Notes under the pieces: generated by a model | What the model was told of the DNA's origin: nothing | The model's input: only the letters and a program-made list of their open reading frames with translations | The model's database searches: none | NCBI RefSeq assembly: GCF_024138165.1 | Contig: NZ_CP100000.1 | Coordinates: 744,001 to 808,000, forward strand | Direction of reading: 5' to 3' | Origin: Halorussus vallis | GTDB taxonomy: Archaea; Halobacteriota; Halobacteria; Halobacteriales; Haladaptataceae | DNA length: 64,000 nucleotides | Translations under genes and position numbers: made by a program | In this document: positions 26,608-35,388 of the stretch, piece by piece | How positions within the stretch are numbered: the first letter of the stretch is position 1 | How the letters are laid out: every line of letters begins with the position of its first letter

Positions 26608-26669
26608 ACGGACTCATAGCCTTCCAATGAAAAATATTTTTGGGGCAGGGGAAATACTGTTAAACAACC
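26608..26669. promoter_or_regulatory. Compact divergent promoter region
   Basis: A 62-base spacer between the acyl-CoA dehydrogenase (leftward) and zinc dehydrogenase (rightward). It contains the AT-rich run AAAAATATTTTT at 26629-26640, which is nearly self-complementary and about 25-30 bases from both starts. One TATA element may therefore serve both directions. Confidence 0.5.
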
Positions 26670-27731
26670 ATGCGCGCCGCAGTCCTGGAGGAGTACGGGG
26701 AACCGCTACGGATAGAGGACGTCGACAGGCCCGAACCGGCCGCGGACGGCGTCGTCGTCGAAACCGAGGCCTGCGGCATCTGTCGGAGCGACTGGCACGC
26801 CTGGCAGGGCGACTGGGACTGGATCGGCGCCAAGCCGCCGAAGGGCCAGATTCTGGGCCACGAACCCGCGGGAACCGTCGTGGCCGTCGGCGAGGACGTG
26901 ACTCGCCTGGAAGAAGGCGACAGCGTCGCGGTCCCGTTCAACCTCAGCGACGGCACCTGCCCGGAGTGTCGGACCGGCCACTCGAACGTCTGCGAGAACC
27001 TGCTCCCGCTCGGGTTCGCAGAGGCCGCGCCCGGCGCGTTCGCCGAGCAGGTTCACGTCCCGGCCGCCGACCAGAACGCCGTCGCGCTCCCCGACGGCGT
27101 CTCGCCGGTCGCGATGGCGGGGTTGGGCTGTCGGTTCGTGACCGCCTTCCACGGCCTGGTCCACCGCGCCGACGTCGACGCCGGCGACTGGGTGGCGGTC
27201 CACGGCTGCGGCGGGGTCGGCCTCTCTGCGGTCCACATCGCCGACGCGCTCGGCGCGAACGTCGTCGCGGTCGACCTCGCCGACGAGAAACTGGCGAAGG
27301 CCGAGGAACTCGGCGCGGCCGCGACCGTCAACGCCGCCGAGACGGAGAACGTCCCCCGAGCGGTCAAGGGAATCACCGACGGCGGCGCGCACGTCAGCGT
27401 CGATGCGCTCGGCATCGCCGAAACCTGCCGGAACTCCGTGACCAGCCTCCGGCGGCGGGGCCAACACGTCCAGATCGGCCTCACGACGAAGGAGGAACGC
27501 GGGAGCGTCGAACTCCCGACCGACGCGATGGTGATGCAGGAGGTGGACTTCCTCGGCTCGTTCGGGATGCAACCGCCCCGGTACGACGAGATATTCCGGA
27601 TGGTCGAGAAGGGCGCGCTCGACCCCAGTGCGGTCGTCTCCGAGACGGTGACCCTCGACGACGTGCCCGAGAAGCTCGCCGCGATGAGCGACTACGAGAC
27701 GATGGGCATCCCGGTCGTCGACGAGTTCTAG
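26670..27731 (+). CDS. Zinc-dependent alcohol dehydrogenase (MDR family)
   Basis: A 353-residue medium-chain dehydrogenase. The catalytic zinc region is CGICRSDWHAW and GHEPAGTVV; the Rossmann motif is GCGGVGLSAVHIA near residue 188. The structural zinc loop reads DGTCPECRTGHSNVC, in which the first of the usual four cysteines is Asp, so zinc may be held by three Cys and one Asp. It is divergent from the acyl-CoA dehydrogenase and probably oxidises an alcohol made or used in this catabolic region. It is not a close copy of the dehydrogenase at 2063-3232. Confidence 0.9.
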   Translation: MRAAVLEEYGEPLRIEDVDRPEPAADGVVVETEACGICRSDWHAWQGDWDWIGAKPPKGQILGHEPAGTVVAVGEDVTRLEEGDSVAVPFNLSDGTCPECRTGHSNVCENLLPLGFAEAAPGAFAEQVHVPAADQNAVALPDGVSPVAMAGLGCRFVTAFHGLVHRADVDAGDWVAVHGCGGVGLSAVHIADALGANVVAVDLADEKLAKAEELGAAATVNAAETENVPRAVKGITDGGAHVSVDALGIAETCRNSVTSLRRRGQHVQIGLTTKEERGSVELPTDAMVMQEVDFLGSFGMQPPRYDEIFRMVEKGALDPSAVVSETVTLDDVPEKLAAMSDYETMGIPVVDEF

Positions 27732-27818
27732 CGGAACGCACAATTCGCCGCGCGTTGTGACAGAAATCCGCTCCGTCTCGGGGACGAATCTCCGTCACAG
27801 CGTATCGTGGTCGCGTTC

Positions 27819-28475
27819 TTAGCAGTCCGGCGGCTCGACGGGGTTCGACGGTGGTTCACCGGCGGGCACGCCGAGGAAGATTATGTACGCCATCGCCGGC
27901 TGGGTGTCGCTCGCGTTCTCGACGATGTCGGCGTGCTTCCCGGTAGCGACGACCGCCTCTCCTGCCGTGTAGGTGCGGGTGACGCACCGATCCCCGAAGG
28001 TAACGTCGATTTCACCTTCGACGACGACGGCGATGGCCGGTCCCCTGTCGACGTGCCAGCCGCTCGTCCCTCCGGGCTCGAGGCGTGCTCTGACGAGCAC
28101 CACGGTCGACGCATCAGGGACGAATGCCAGTTCCGCGGCACCGTCCCGGTAGGCGACGCCGTACGCCGCAGCCACGTCGTCGGGGAAGGTCGCGTGGGGT
28201 GCGACCACTTCGGTCTCGAAGCCCTCCGCCTGGTTTACCTCGGTTTCGAAACGCTTCGCCCGGTCGACCCGCTCTCCGTCGTCCTCGGTATCGTCGGCAA
28301 TCGCCGTGTTACTGCCCACCGAGAGCGCAGCGCCAGCACCGAGCGCTTTCAGCAGCGGACGTCGTCCTATTCCAAGCCGGTCGTCGGTCGTGCGGTCGGC
28401 TTGTTCGAGGTGCTCCGTTAGTTCCCAGTTCCAGTCTTGCCCTTCCCCCGCATCTTCGTTCTTTGGTGTTGCCAT
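27819..28475 (-). CDS. Cupin-domain protein with a Tat-like N-terminus
   Basis: A 218-residue protein. Residues about 35-60 hold GIGRRPLLKALGAGAALS, resembling a twin-arginine signal but starting after an unusually long N-region of about 37 residues. The C-terminal half is a cupin barrel (GGTSGWHVDRGPAIAVVVEGEIDVTFG), with His in the first cupin motif. It may be an exported sensor or a small metal enzyme. Start 28475 avoids the unlikely longer form beginning at 28544. It is isolated, and its function is unknown. Confidence 0.7.
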   Translation of the reverse strand: MATPKNEDAGEGQDWNWELTEHLEQADRTTDDRLGIGRRPLLKALGAGAALSVGSNTAIADDTEDDGERVDRAKRFETEVNQAEGFETEVVAPHATFPDDVAAAYGVAYRDGAAELAFVPDASTVVLVRARLEPGGTSGWHVDRGPAIAVVVEGEIDVTFGDRCVTRTYTAGEAVVATGKHADIVENASDTQPAMAYIIFLGVPAGEPPSNPVEPPDC

Positions 28476-28725
28476 GGGTTCTTCCCACCCGTTCTCCTCC
28501 CGGAGAACCGTTATCGGCCTCAGAAACCCCTCCGGTGGTTTCAAGAGCCGTGATAGCTACCATTACGAGCGGTAAGTAACTACCTGGCGACGGTCGAGTA
28601 ACAAGTGGTTGTTGTGCAGACGGTGCAAGATGGTCAGCTGTTGCAAGCCGCCGAATACGTCTCTCGGTGCTGTTCCACGAGCGAACGCGAACAACGAAAA
28701 CGGACTACTATCTGCCGTTAGACGG

Positions 28726-29139
28726 TCACTCACCCCGGAACCGCCGCCTGACGCGCTCGGCGAACATCTCGCGCTCGACGGCCGCGTGGCGCATCCGCCC
28801 GGTCGCGGCGGTGCCGTAGTCGTCCTCGACCGTCGCCGACGAGACGAGTTGGCCCTTCTCGGCGTCTATCTCCTCGACGGTTATCGAGACGGTCACTTCC
28901 TCGCCCGCGGGCGTGGGCGCGCGGTGGTCGCACTCGATGCGGACGCCCACGATGCGGTGGCCCTCAGGGAGTCGAGGCACCACGCCGTCGTAGACGGTCT
29001 GCTCCATGTAACCGACGATTTCGGGGGTGGCGGCGATCTCGATACCGTCGGCGACCTCCTGGGGTTCTATCTCGCCGACCTCCCATGTGGCCTCGTGTTC
29101 GAACCCCGGCGCTATCGCCGAGAGCGGGTCGTCGCTCAC
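28726..29139 (-). CDS. FlK-like hotdog thioesterase
   Basis: A 137-residue hotdog-fold protein in the fluoroacetyl-CoA thioesterase (FlK) style (IAATPEIVGYMEQTVYDGVVP; GVRIECDHRAPTPAGEEVTV). The GTG start at 29139 is one base after the stop of the hydratase at 29141. It is the last gene of the leftward HAAT system 2 operon. It probably releases CoA from an intermediate of the imported acid. The catalytic residues of FlK cannot be assigned with certainty by eye. Confidence 0.8.
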   Translation of the reverse strand: MSDDPLSAIAPGFEHEATWEVGEIEPQEVADGIEIAATPEIVGYMEQTVYDGVVPRLPEGHRIVGVRIECDHRAPTPAGEEVTVSITVEEIDAEKGQLVSSATVEDDYGTAATGRMRHAAVEREMFAERVRRRFRGE

Positions 29140-29140
29140 G

Positions 29141-29938
29141 TCACCGCCCCTCGAACTCGGGTCGGCGGTCCTCGAGGAACGCCCGGACGCCCTCGGCGTG
29201 GTCGTCGGTTTCGAAGACGATGCCCTGGGCGGTCGCCTCGTCGGACATCGCGCGCTCGACGGACTTGTCGAACCCCTCGCCGAGCAGCCGCTTGGCGTGC
29301 CGGAGCGCGACCGTGGGGCCGGACGCGATGCGCGTGATCAGTTCGTCGGCCCGGTCGTCGAATTCGTCGGCGGGGTAGACGTGGTTCACCAGGCCGAGGT
29401 CGAGCGCCCGGTCGGCCTCGACCAGTTCGCCGGTGAACACCAGTTCCTTGGCGACGTTCTCGCCGACGATGCGCGGGAGCAGGTAGGACGTGCCGGCGTC
29501 GACGCTGAGGCCGACCTGCCGGAACCCGAAGCCGACGGCGGCGTCGTCGCTCGCGAGTTGGAGGTCGCAGGCGATGGCGAGGTTCGCCCCCGCGCCGAAC
29601 GCTACGCCGTCGACCTTGGCGACGGTCGGCAACGGGAACGTCGCCAGTCGGGCAATCGTCTCGCTCGTGGTCCGTTCGAGGCGCAACACCTGTTCGTCGA
29701 GCGGTTCGTCGGATTCGAAGCGCTCGCGCATCGCGTCGACGTCACCGCCCGCCGAGAAGGCCTCGCCCGCGCCCTCGACGACGACGCACCGGGCGTCGTC
29801 GGTTTCGGCGATTTCGTCGAGCGCGTCGCGGACGCCGGCCGAGACTTCCTCCGAGAGGGCGTTGCGCCGGCCGGGGCGGTTCAGCGTTATCGTGGCGACC
29901 CCGTCGTCGATTTCGAGCGTCGTGGGTTGGTCTGACAT
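29141..29938 (-). CDS. Enoyl-CoA hydratase/isomerase (crotonase family)
   Basis: A 265-residue crotonase-fold protein. It has GRRNALSEEVSAGV near residue 22, an oxyanion-hole segment GAGEAFSAGGDVDAM near 63, and DGVAFGAGANLAIACDLQLAS near 108. It hydrates enoyl-CoA to 3-hydroxyacyl-CoA. The usual second catalytic Glu region (after GLSVDAG) reads less canonically, so isomerase activity cannot be ruled out. It lies between the ligase at 29951 and the thioesterase, all leftward. Confidence 0.88.
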   Translation of the reverse strand: MSDQPTTLEIDDGVATITLNRPGRRNALSEEVSAGVRDALDEIAETDDARCVVVEGAGEAFSAGGDVDAMRERFESDEPLDEQVLRLERTTSETIARLATFPLPTVAKVDGVAFGAGANLAIACDLQLASDDAAVGFGFRQVGLSVDAGTSYLLPRIVGENVAKELVFTGELVEADRALDLGLVNHVYPADEFDDRADELITRIASGPTVALRHAKRLLGEGFDKSVERAMSDEATAQGIVFETDDHAEGVRAFLEDRRPEFEGR

Positions 29939-29950
29939 CGTGTCCGTTGC

Positions 29951-31528
29951 TCACTCGGCGGCTTTCTTCGACTCTCGGTCGCGGAGTTCGAACTTCTGGA
30001 CCTTGCCGGTCGTGGTCCGGGGGAGTTCCTCGACGAACTCGACCTCGCGGGGGTGTTTGTACTCCGCGAGGTTGTCCAGGCAGAATTGTTTGAGTTCGTC
30101 GGGCGTCACGTCGACGCCCGGCGCGGGCACCACGAACGCCTTGACGGTCTCGCCCCGTCGGTCGTCGGGGATGCCGACCACGGCGACGTCGGCGACGCCC
30201 TCGTGTTCGAACAGCAACTCCTCGACCTCGCGGGGGTAGACGTTGTACCCCGCCGTGTTGATCATGTGCTTCTGGCGGTCGACCACGTAGAAGAAGTCGT
30301 CCTCGTCCCAGTAGCCGATGTCGCCGGTGTGGAACCACCGTGTGCCGTCGACCTCCGTGAACGCGTCCTCGTTCGCCTCGGGCAGGTTGTAGTACCCTTT
30401 CATCACGTTCGGGCCGGCGACGACGAGTTCGCCGGTTATCTCGTCGAGGTCGAACTCGTCCTCGTCTACGGGACCCTCTTCGACGCGGGGGCGCTCGTTG
30501 AACTCGCGGTCGACGATCTTCGACTGGACGCCCGGAAGCGGTTTGCCGATGGAGCCGACCCGCCGGCCTTGATTGGGGCTGTTGAAGTGGGTCACCGGGC
30601 TGGTTTCGGTGAGTCCGTAGCCCTCGTACACCTCCACGTCGTACAGTTCCTCGAACCGCCGGAGCACCTCGATGGGGATGCCCGACCCGCCGACGCCCGC
30701 CAGTCGGAGCGACGAGAGGTCGAACTCCTCGGCGTTCGGCTGGTTGATGACGTCGTTGTACATCGCCGGCACGCCGTGCATTAGCGTGAGCCGTTCGTCC
30801 TCGATGAGCGAGACGGCCTGCTGGGCGTCCCACGACGGTAGCGGGTAGTACGCCCCGCCGTTGAACAGCGTCGCGTTCATCACGACGGTCATCCCGTAGA
30901 TGTGGAACAGCGGGAGCACGCCGAGTTGTCGGTCGTCGGTCCGGATGCCCTCCGGTACGAGCCCCGCCGCCGTGTCGGCGTTCGACGCGAGGTTCCGGTG
31001 GGTCAACTGGACGCCCTTCGGTTCGCCGGTCGTCCCGCTGGTGTAGGGCTGGACCGCGACGTCGTCGTCGTCCCTGTCGACGATGTCGGGTTGGCCGTCG
31101 CCGAGGAACTCCTCGAAGTCGGTGCCGGCGTCGGTTTCCTCGCCGACCGTGACGACGTGGTCGACGTCGGTGTCGTCTTTGACCTCCTCGACGAACGGGA
31201 CGAGGTCCGACAGCGTGACGACCGCCTTCGCGCCGCTGTCGGCCAGCAGGTGGCTGATCTCTCGGGCCTTGTACTGGGGGTTCATCGGCACCACGATGCC
31301 GCCGGCCCGGAGCGTCCCGTGGAACGCGGTCACGAACTGTGGGACGTTCGGGAGGTAGACGGCGACCCGGTCGCCGGCGCCGACGTCGCGGTCGGCCAAC
31401 CCGGCGGCGAACTGGCCCGTTCGCGCCCAGAACTGCTCGTAGGTGAGGTCCCGGCCCTCGTAGGAGACCGCCGTCTCCCCGGGGTGTTCCTGCGCGACCG
31501 ACGCGACGTTCGTGACAAGGTTTGCCAT
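29951..31528 (-). CDS. Acyl-CoA synthetase (AMP-forming), linked to HAAT system 2
   Basis: A 525-residue fatty-acid-type ANL ligase. A3 is YTSGTTGEPKG near residue 160, A5 is EGYGLTETSPVTHF, A7 is TGDIGYWD, A8 is DRQKHMINTAGYNVYP, and A10 is RTTTGKVQKF. Start 31528 (MANLVTNV) is the natural start; the longer frame to 31582 is rejected. It follows the LivF gene of system 2 by about 130 bases in the same direction. Its C-terminal half is very similar to the ligase at 1-1098. Confidence 0.93.
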   Translation of the reverse strand: MANLVTNVASVAQEHPGETAVSYEGRDLTYEQFWARTGQFAAGLADRDVGAGDRVAVYLPNVPQFVTAFHGTLRAGGIVVPMNPQYKAREISHLLADSGAKAVVTLSDLVPFVEEVKDDTDVDHVVTVGEETDAGTDFEEFLGDGQPDIVDRDDDDVAVQPYTSGTTGEPKGVQLTHRNLASNADTAAGLVPEGIRTDDRQLGVLPLFHIYGMTVVMNATLFNGGAYYPLPSWDAQQAVSLIEDERLTLMHGVPAMYNDVINQPNAEEFDLSSLRLAGVGGSGIPIEVLRRFEELYDVEVYEGYGLTETSPVTHFNSPNQGRRVGSIGKPLPGVQSKIVDREFNERPRVEEGPVDEDEFDLDEITGELVVAGPNVMKGYYNLPEANEDAFTEVDGTRWFHTGDIGYWDEDDFFYVVDRQKHMINTAGYNVYPREVEELLFEHEGVADVAVVGIPDDRRGETVKAFVVPAPGVDVTPDELKQFCLDNLAEYKHPREVEFVEELPRTTTGKVQKFELRDRESKKAAE

Positions 31529-31659
31529 GTACCGTAGGTATCGTATCTCATACCCTAAAGGATTTCCCCCGGAGGGAACCAATCTTGTCTCCCCGGCCGA
31601 GTTGTTCTAACAGTACTAGAACTACATCAGTAAATCTTTACGGTGGAAAAGAACGGGGG

Positions 31660-32493
31660 TTACCCGCCGAGGTAGGCGTCGCGGATGTACTCGTCGCCCC
31701 GGAGCGTCTCCGGCGGTCCTTCGCGCTCGAACCGGCCGTTCTCCAGCAGGTAGATGCGGTCGGCGTGGTCCATCGCGAAGGTGACGTTCTGTTCGCAGAG
31801 CACCACCGTCACGCCCGCGTCCCGAATCTGTTCGATGCCGTCGCTGATATCGTCGAGGATGACCGGAGCGAGGCCGAGCGTCGGTTCGTCGAGCAACAGC
31901 AGGTCGGGGTCGCTCATCAGCGCCCGGCCGATGGCGAGCATCTGCTGTTCGCCCCCGCTCATCGTCCGGGCGTTCTGGTCCGACCGGTCTTCGAGGACCG
32001 GGAAGAGGTCGTAGACGAACTCCAGTCGCTCTCGCTTGTCGGCGCGGTGGCGGTACGCGCCCAGGTCGAGGTTGTCGGCCACGGTCATGTAGCCGAACAG
32101 GTCCCGCGTCTCGGTGCAGTGAATCAACCCCCGTGAGACGAGTTCGCTCGGGCCCGCGCTCGAAGCTTCCGCGCCGCGGTAGGTGACGCTCCCCTCGTAG
32201 GGCAGGTGGCCCGAGACGGCGTCGGCGAGCGTCGACTTGCCCGCGCCGTTGGGGCCGATGACCGAGACTATCTCGCCCGCCTCGACGTGGAAGTCGAGTC
32301 CGCGGAGCGCGGCGACCTCGCCGTAGGAAACTCGGAGGCCCTCGGCGCGCAAGACCGCTTCCGAGGGGTCGGTTCGTCCGCCCGAGTCGGCGGCGCGCGC
32401 CGCCGACTCGGGCGTTTCGGGTTCCGCCTCAGTCTCGGCGTCGTCGACTCGTCCGTCGGCGTCGCCGCCGTGGGGTCCGGAGTCGGCGCTCAC
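31660..32493 (-). CDS. HAAT-family ABC transporter ATPase, LivF type (system 2), with acidic N-terminal extension
   Basis: A 277-residue ATPase. An acidic low-complexity extension of about 43 residues precedes the ATPase core. Walker A is GPNGAGKST near residue 78, the signature is MSGGEQQ, and Walker B is LLLLDEPTLGLAP. The extension encloses a perfect 36-base palindrome at 32379-32414. Its GTG start overlaps the stop of the LivG gene by 4 bases. It is the last transporter component; the CoA ligase follows downstream. Confidence 0.91.
   Translation of the reverse strand: MSADSGPHGGDADGRVDDAETEAEPETPESAARAADSGGRTDPSEAVLRAEGLRVSYGEVAALRGLDFHVEAGEIVSVIGPNGAGKSTLADAVSGHLPYEGSVTYRGAEASSAGPSELVSRGLIHCTETRDLFGYMTVADNLDLGAYRHRADKRERLEFVYDLFPVLEDRSDQNARTMSGGEQQMLAIGRALMSDPDLLLLDEPTLGLAPVILDDISDGIEQIRDAGVTVVLCEQNVTFAMDHADRIYLLENGRFEREGPPETLRGDEYIRDAYLGG
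32379..32414. repeat. Perfect 36-base palindrome inside the LivF gene
   Basis: Two 18-base arms (32379-32396 and 32397-32414) are perfectly complementary with no spacer. The palindrome is read in frame as roughly residues 28-38 of the acidic N-terminal extension of LivF (Pro, Glu, Ser, Ala, Arg, Asp and Gly). Its position in a non-conserved extension suggests a tolerated insertion or a local expansion. Confidence 0.7.
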
Positions 32494-33308
32494 AGCGAAT
32501 CGCCTCCCAGATACGCCTCCTGGACGCGGGGGTTCCGCTTTATCTCCTCGGGGCGACCCTCGGCGATCTTCGACCCGAACTGGATGACCAGCGCCCGGTC
32601 GATGAGCGAGAGCAGGCCGCGCATGTTGTGGTCGACGACGACGAGCGTGATGCCGTCGTCCCGGAGCGACTCCAGCAGTTCGGATATCTCGCCGACCTCC
32701 TGGTTCGAGAGGCCGGCGAACGGTTCGTCGACCAACAGTAGGTCGGGGCCGGTCGCGAGCGCCCGGCCGAGTTCGAGTCGGAGCAGGCCTGCGTGGGGCA
32801 GTTCGTCGGGGAACTGGTTCAGTCGGTCGCCCAGGCCGACCCGCTCGCAGATGCGGGTCGCGCGCTGTCGGGTTTCGCCGCGCAGGCCCGACAGCGACAG
32901 GATGCGGTCGGGAATCAGCGCGAGCGCGACGTTCTGGACGATGGTCCGGTCCTCTAGCGGCCGGAACGACTGGAAGGTACGGGCCATCCCGCGCCCGACC
33001 ATCTCGTAGGCGGGTTCGCCGGTGACGTCCTCGCCGCGGTACCAGACCGTGCCCTCGGTGGGCGGGTAGGTGCCGGTGACGCAGTTGAACGTCGTCGACT
33101 TGCCCGCGCCGTTCGGCCCGATGAACCCCAGTATCTCGCCCTCCTCGACCGCGAACGAGAGGTCGTCGACCGCGGTCAGGCCGCCGAACCGCTTGGTCAG
33201 GCCGTCGAGGACGAGGAGGCCGTCGTCCGGCCCGTACGTCGCCGACTCGGAGTCGGGGGCGGTCTTCGGCTCGGTTCGGGCGTCGTCGGCGTCGGTTTCA
33301 GCGCTCAT
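32490..33308 (-). CDS. HAAT-family ABC transporter ATPase, LivG type (system 2)
   Basis: A 272-residue ATPase. Walker A is GPNGAGKST near residue 62, and Walker B is LLLVDEPFAGLSN near 196. The signature motif region reads ELPHAGLLRLELGRAL, which departs from the usual LSxGxQR core (LivG often has LPYGxQR). A short acidic N-terminus of about 28 residues precedes the core. It overlaps LivF by 4 bases and the LivM gene at 33298 by 11 bases, so translation is coupled. Confidence 0.9.
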   Translation of the reverse strand: MSAETDADDARTEPKTAPDSESATYGPDDGLLVLDGLTKRFGGLTAVDDLSFAVEEGEILGFIGPNGAGKSTTFNCVTGTYPPTEGTVWYRGEDVTGEPAYEMVGRGMARTFQSFRPLEDRTIVQNVALALIPDRILSLSGLRGETRQRATRICERVGLGDRLNQFPDELPHAGLLRLELGRALATGPDLLLVDEPFAGLSNQEVGEISELLESLRDDGITLVVVDHNMRGLLSLIDRALVIQFGSKIAEGRPEEIKRNPRVQEAYLGGDSL

Positions 33309-34500
33309 GGTCGTCCTCCTGAGGGGTCGGTCGGTCGCCTTCCTGCGGGTTCAGTCGGTCGCGTAAGGCCTCGTCGTAGCTGTCGAGCGTTCGTTCCAGC
33401 GGCGTTCGCAGGTCCTCGACCCGCTCGCCGCCGTCTGGAACCGCCCGGTCGGCGCCCGGTTCGCCGCGGCGCATCGCCCGCCGACCGTTCCGTATCGCCC
33501 AGCGGACGACGCCGCCCGGCAGGAAGAACAGCAGCGCGAGCGTGACCAGCGAGAACAACAGCAGGTCGAGTTCCGACACCGGCACGCCGACGACCGGCAC
33601 GGTCCAGGTGAGTCCGCCGAGGTAGTCCCGGAGCATGTAGAACACCAGGCCGCCGACCGCCGGGCCGACGATGGTCCCCATGCCGCCCAGCACTGCGGCG
33701 ATGATGACCTCGATGCTGACGGTCAGCACGAGCAGTTGGCTCGGCTGGGGACTCCCGACCGACGGGGTGTGGACGAACATCGCGCCGGCGAGGCCGCCGA
33801 CGGCGGCGCTCAGCACGAACGCGAATATCTTGAACTTCGCCGGGTTGAGTCCGGCCGCCGCCACCGCGTCCTCGTCCTCGCGGATGGCGGTGAACACCGC
33901 GCCGGCGTCCGACCGCGTGACCGCGAGCAACAGCACCAGCACGAACACGAACAGCCCGAACGCCAGGTAGTAGTTGGCCGTGATGGCCGTCTCGAAGCTC
34001 TCGAACGTGAGCAGCGCCTCGGGGCTCGACAGGCCGAGTTCGCCGCCGAAGATGTCGCTGAACACGATGAATATCTGGAGCAGGATGAGCGGCGCGACCA
34101 GCGTGATGAGCGAGAGGTACGGCCCCTCGAGCCTGAGCGCCGGCACGCCGACGACGATGCCCGCGACGGCCGCGAGCACCGTCCCGGCCAGTATCGCCGC
34201 GGCCGGTGGGACGCCCCAGCCGAGGTTGAGCAGCGCCGACGAGTAGCCTCCGACCGCGAAGAACAGCGCGTGGCCGAAGCTTATCTGGCCGGTGTAGCCC
34301 GAGACGGCGTCCCAACTCATCGCGAACACCGCGAAGTAGAGCGCGCCGGTGAGCTTCAGCGCCATCAGCGGGCCGACTCCCAGCGGGAGCAGACCGATGG
34401 CGACCAACCCGAGGAGGCCGAGTTTGTGCCGGAGCGCCAGCGACGTCGGATCGAGCAGGTCGCGGTAGGTCGACCGTTCGGTGGTCACGTCCTCGGACAT
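33298..34500 (-). CDS. HAAT-family ABC transporter permease, LivM type (system 2)
   Basis: A 400-residue permease with about nine or ten hydrophobic helices and the LivM hallmark VSGYTGQISFGHALFFAVG near residue 66. The cytoplasmic loop AIREDEDAVAAAGLNPAKF contacts the ATPase. The charged C-terminal tail of about 55 residues, rich in Arg, Glu and Asp, is longer than usual. It lies between LivH and LivG in the leftward operon. Confidence 0.92.
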   Translation of the reverse strand: MSEDVTTERSTYRDLLDPTSLALRHKLGLLGLVAIGLLPLGVGPLMALKLTGALYFAVFAMSWDAVSGYTGQISFGHALFFAVGGYSSALLNLGWGVPPAAAILAGTVLAAVAGIVVGVPALRLEGPYLSLITLVAPLILLQIFIVFSDIFGGELGLSSPEALLTFESFETAITANYYLAFGLFVFVLVLLLAVTRSDAGAVFTAIREDEDAVAAAGLNPAKFKIFAFVLSAAVGGLAGAMFVHTPSVGSPQPSQLLVLTVSIEVIIAAVLGGMGTIVGPAVGGLVFYMLRDYLGGLTWTVPVVGVPVSELDLLLFSLVTLALLFFLPGGVVRWAIRNGRRAMRRGEPGADRAVPDGGERVEDLRTPLERTLDSYDEALRDRLNPQEGDRPTPQEDDHER

Positions 34501-34503
34501 GGG

Positions 34504-35370
34504 TCAGGCCTCCGCGAGTTCGCGGCCGAACAGTCCCTCGGGCTTGACCAGTAGCACGACGACCAGGACGACCAGCGACGCCAGTCCGCTCAGGCTCGAA
34601 TCGACGTACGAAACCACGAACACTTCGAGGAAGCCGATGAGGTACGCGCCGAGCACGCTCCCGCGGATGGAGCCGATGCCCCCGAGCACGACGATGGAGA
34701 ACGAGAGGACGAGCGGCCCCCGGCCCATCGTGTAGCTCGCGGTCCGGAACGACCCGAGGAAGACGCCGGCCACGCCCGCGAGCGCGCCCGCGAGCAACCA
34801 CGTGTAGAGGTACATCCGGTCGCTCTCGATGCCGACGAGCGCCGCTCCCTTCGCACTCATGCTGGTTGCGAGGATGGCCTTGCCGGTCTGGGTGTAGTTG
34901 ACCGCGACGATGAGGGCACCGATGAGCAACCACGAGAGCGCGAACGTCAGCGCCTGGTTCGTCTGGACGGTGATGCCCGCCGCCGACAGTTGGCCGGGCA
35001 ACAGCGACGGAATCGCCTTCGGTTGGGTGCCGAAGACCACGACGAACACCTGCTCGACGGCGATGGACGTCACCAGCGTCAGTATCATCACCATTATCGG
35101 TTCGTCCTGCACCCAGCGAATCATCCCGAGGTAGAGCACCGCGCTGAACAGGCCGGCGACGACGAGCGCGGCAAGCGTTCCGGTCCAGATTCCCAGCCCC
35201 AACGCGGCCGTGGCGTAGTACGCCGTGAACGCGCCGATGGTGAGCGTCGCGCCGTGGGCGAGGTTCAACACGCCGCCGACGCCGAATATCAGCGTGAATC
35301 CGATGGCGACGAGCGCGTACAGCGCGCTTATCATGACGGCGTTGACGGCCGTCGTGAGTACGTTGACCAT
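34504..35370 (-). CDS. HAAT-family ABC transporter permease, LivH type (system 2)
   Basis: A 288-residue permease with about eight hydrophobic helices and the LivH signature LIFGVGGVLNLAHGATLT near residue 28. The loop ATSMSAKGAALVGIESDR corresponds to the ATPase contact. Its stop is 4 bases before the LivM start and it follows the binding protein by 18 bases. It resembles but does not closely copy the LivH of system 1. Confidence 0.92.
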   Translation of the reverse strand: MVNVLTTAVNAVMISALYALVAIGFTLIFGVGGVLNLAHGATLTIGAFTAYYATAALGLGIWTGTLAALVVAGLFSAVLYLGMIRWVQDEPIMVMILTLVTSIAVEQVFVVVFGTQPKAIPSLLPGQLSAAGITVQTNQALTFALSWLLIGALIVAVNYTQTGKAILATSMSAKGAALVGIESDRMYLYTWLLAGALAGVAGVFLGSFRTASYTMGRGPLVLSFSIVVLGGIGSIRGSVLGAYLIGFLEVFVVSYVDSSLSGLASLVVLVVVLLVKPEGLFGRELAEA

Positions 35371-35388
35371 GTGTCGAAGGTAGGGAGT

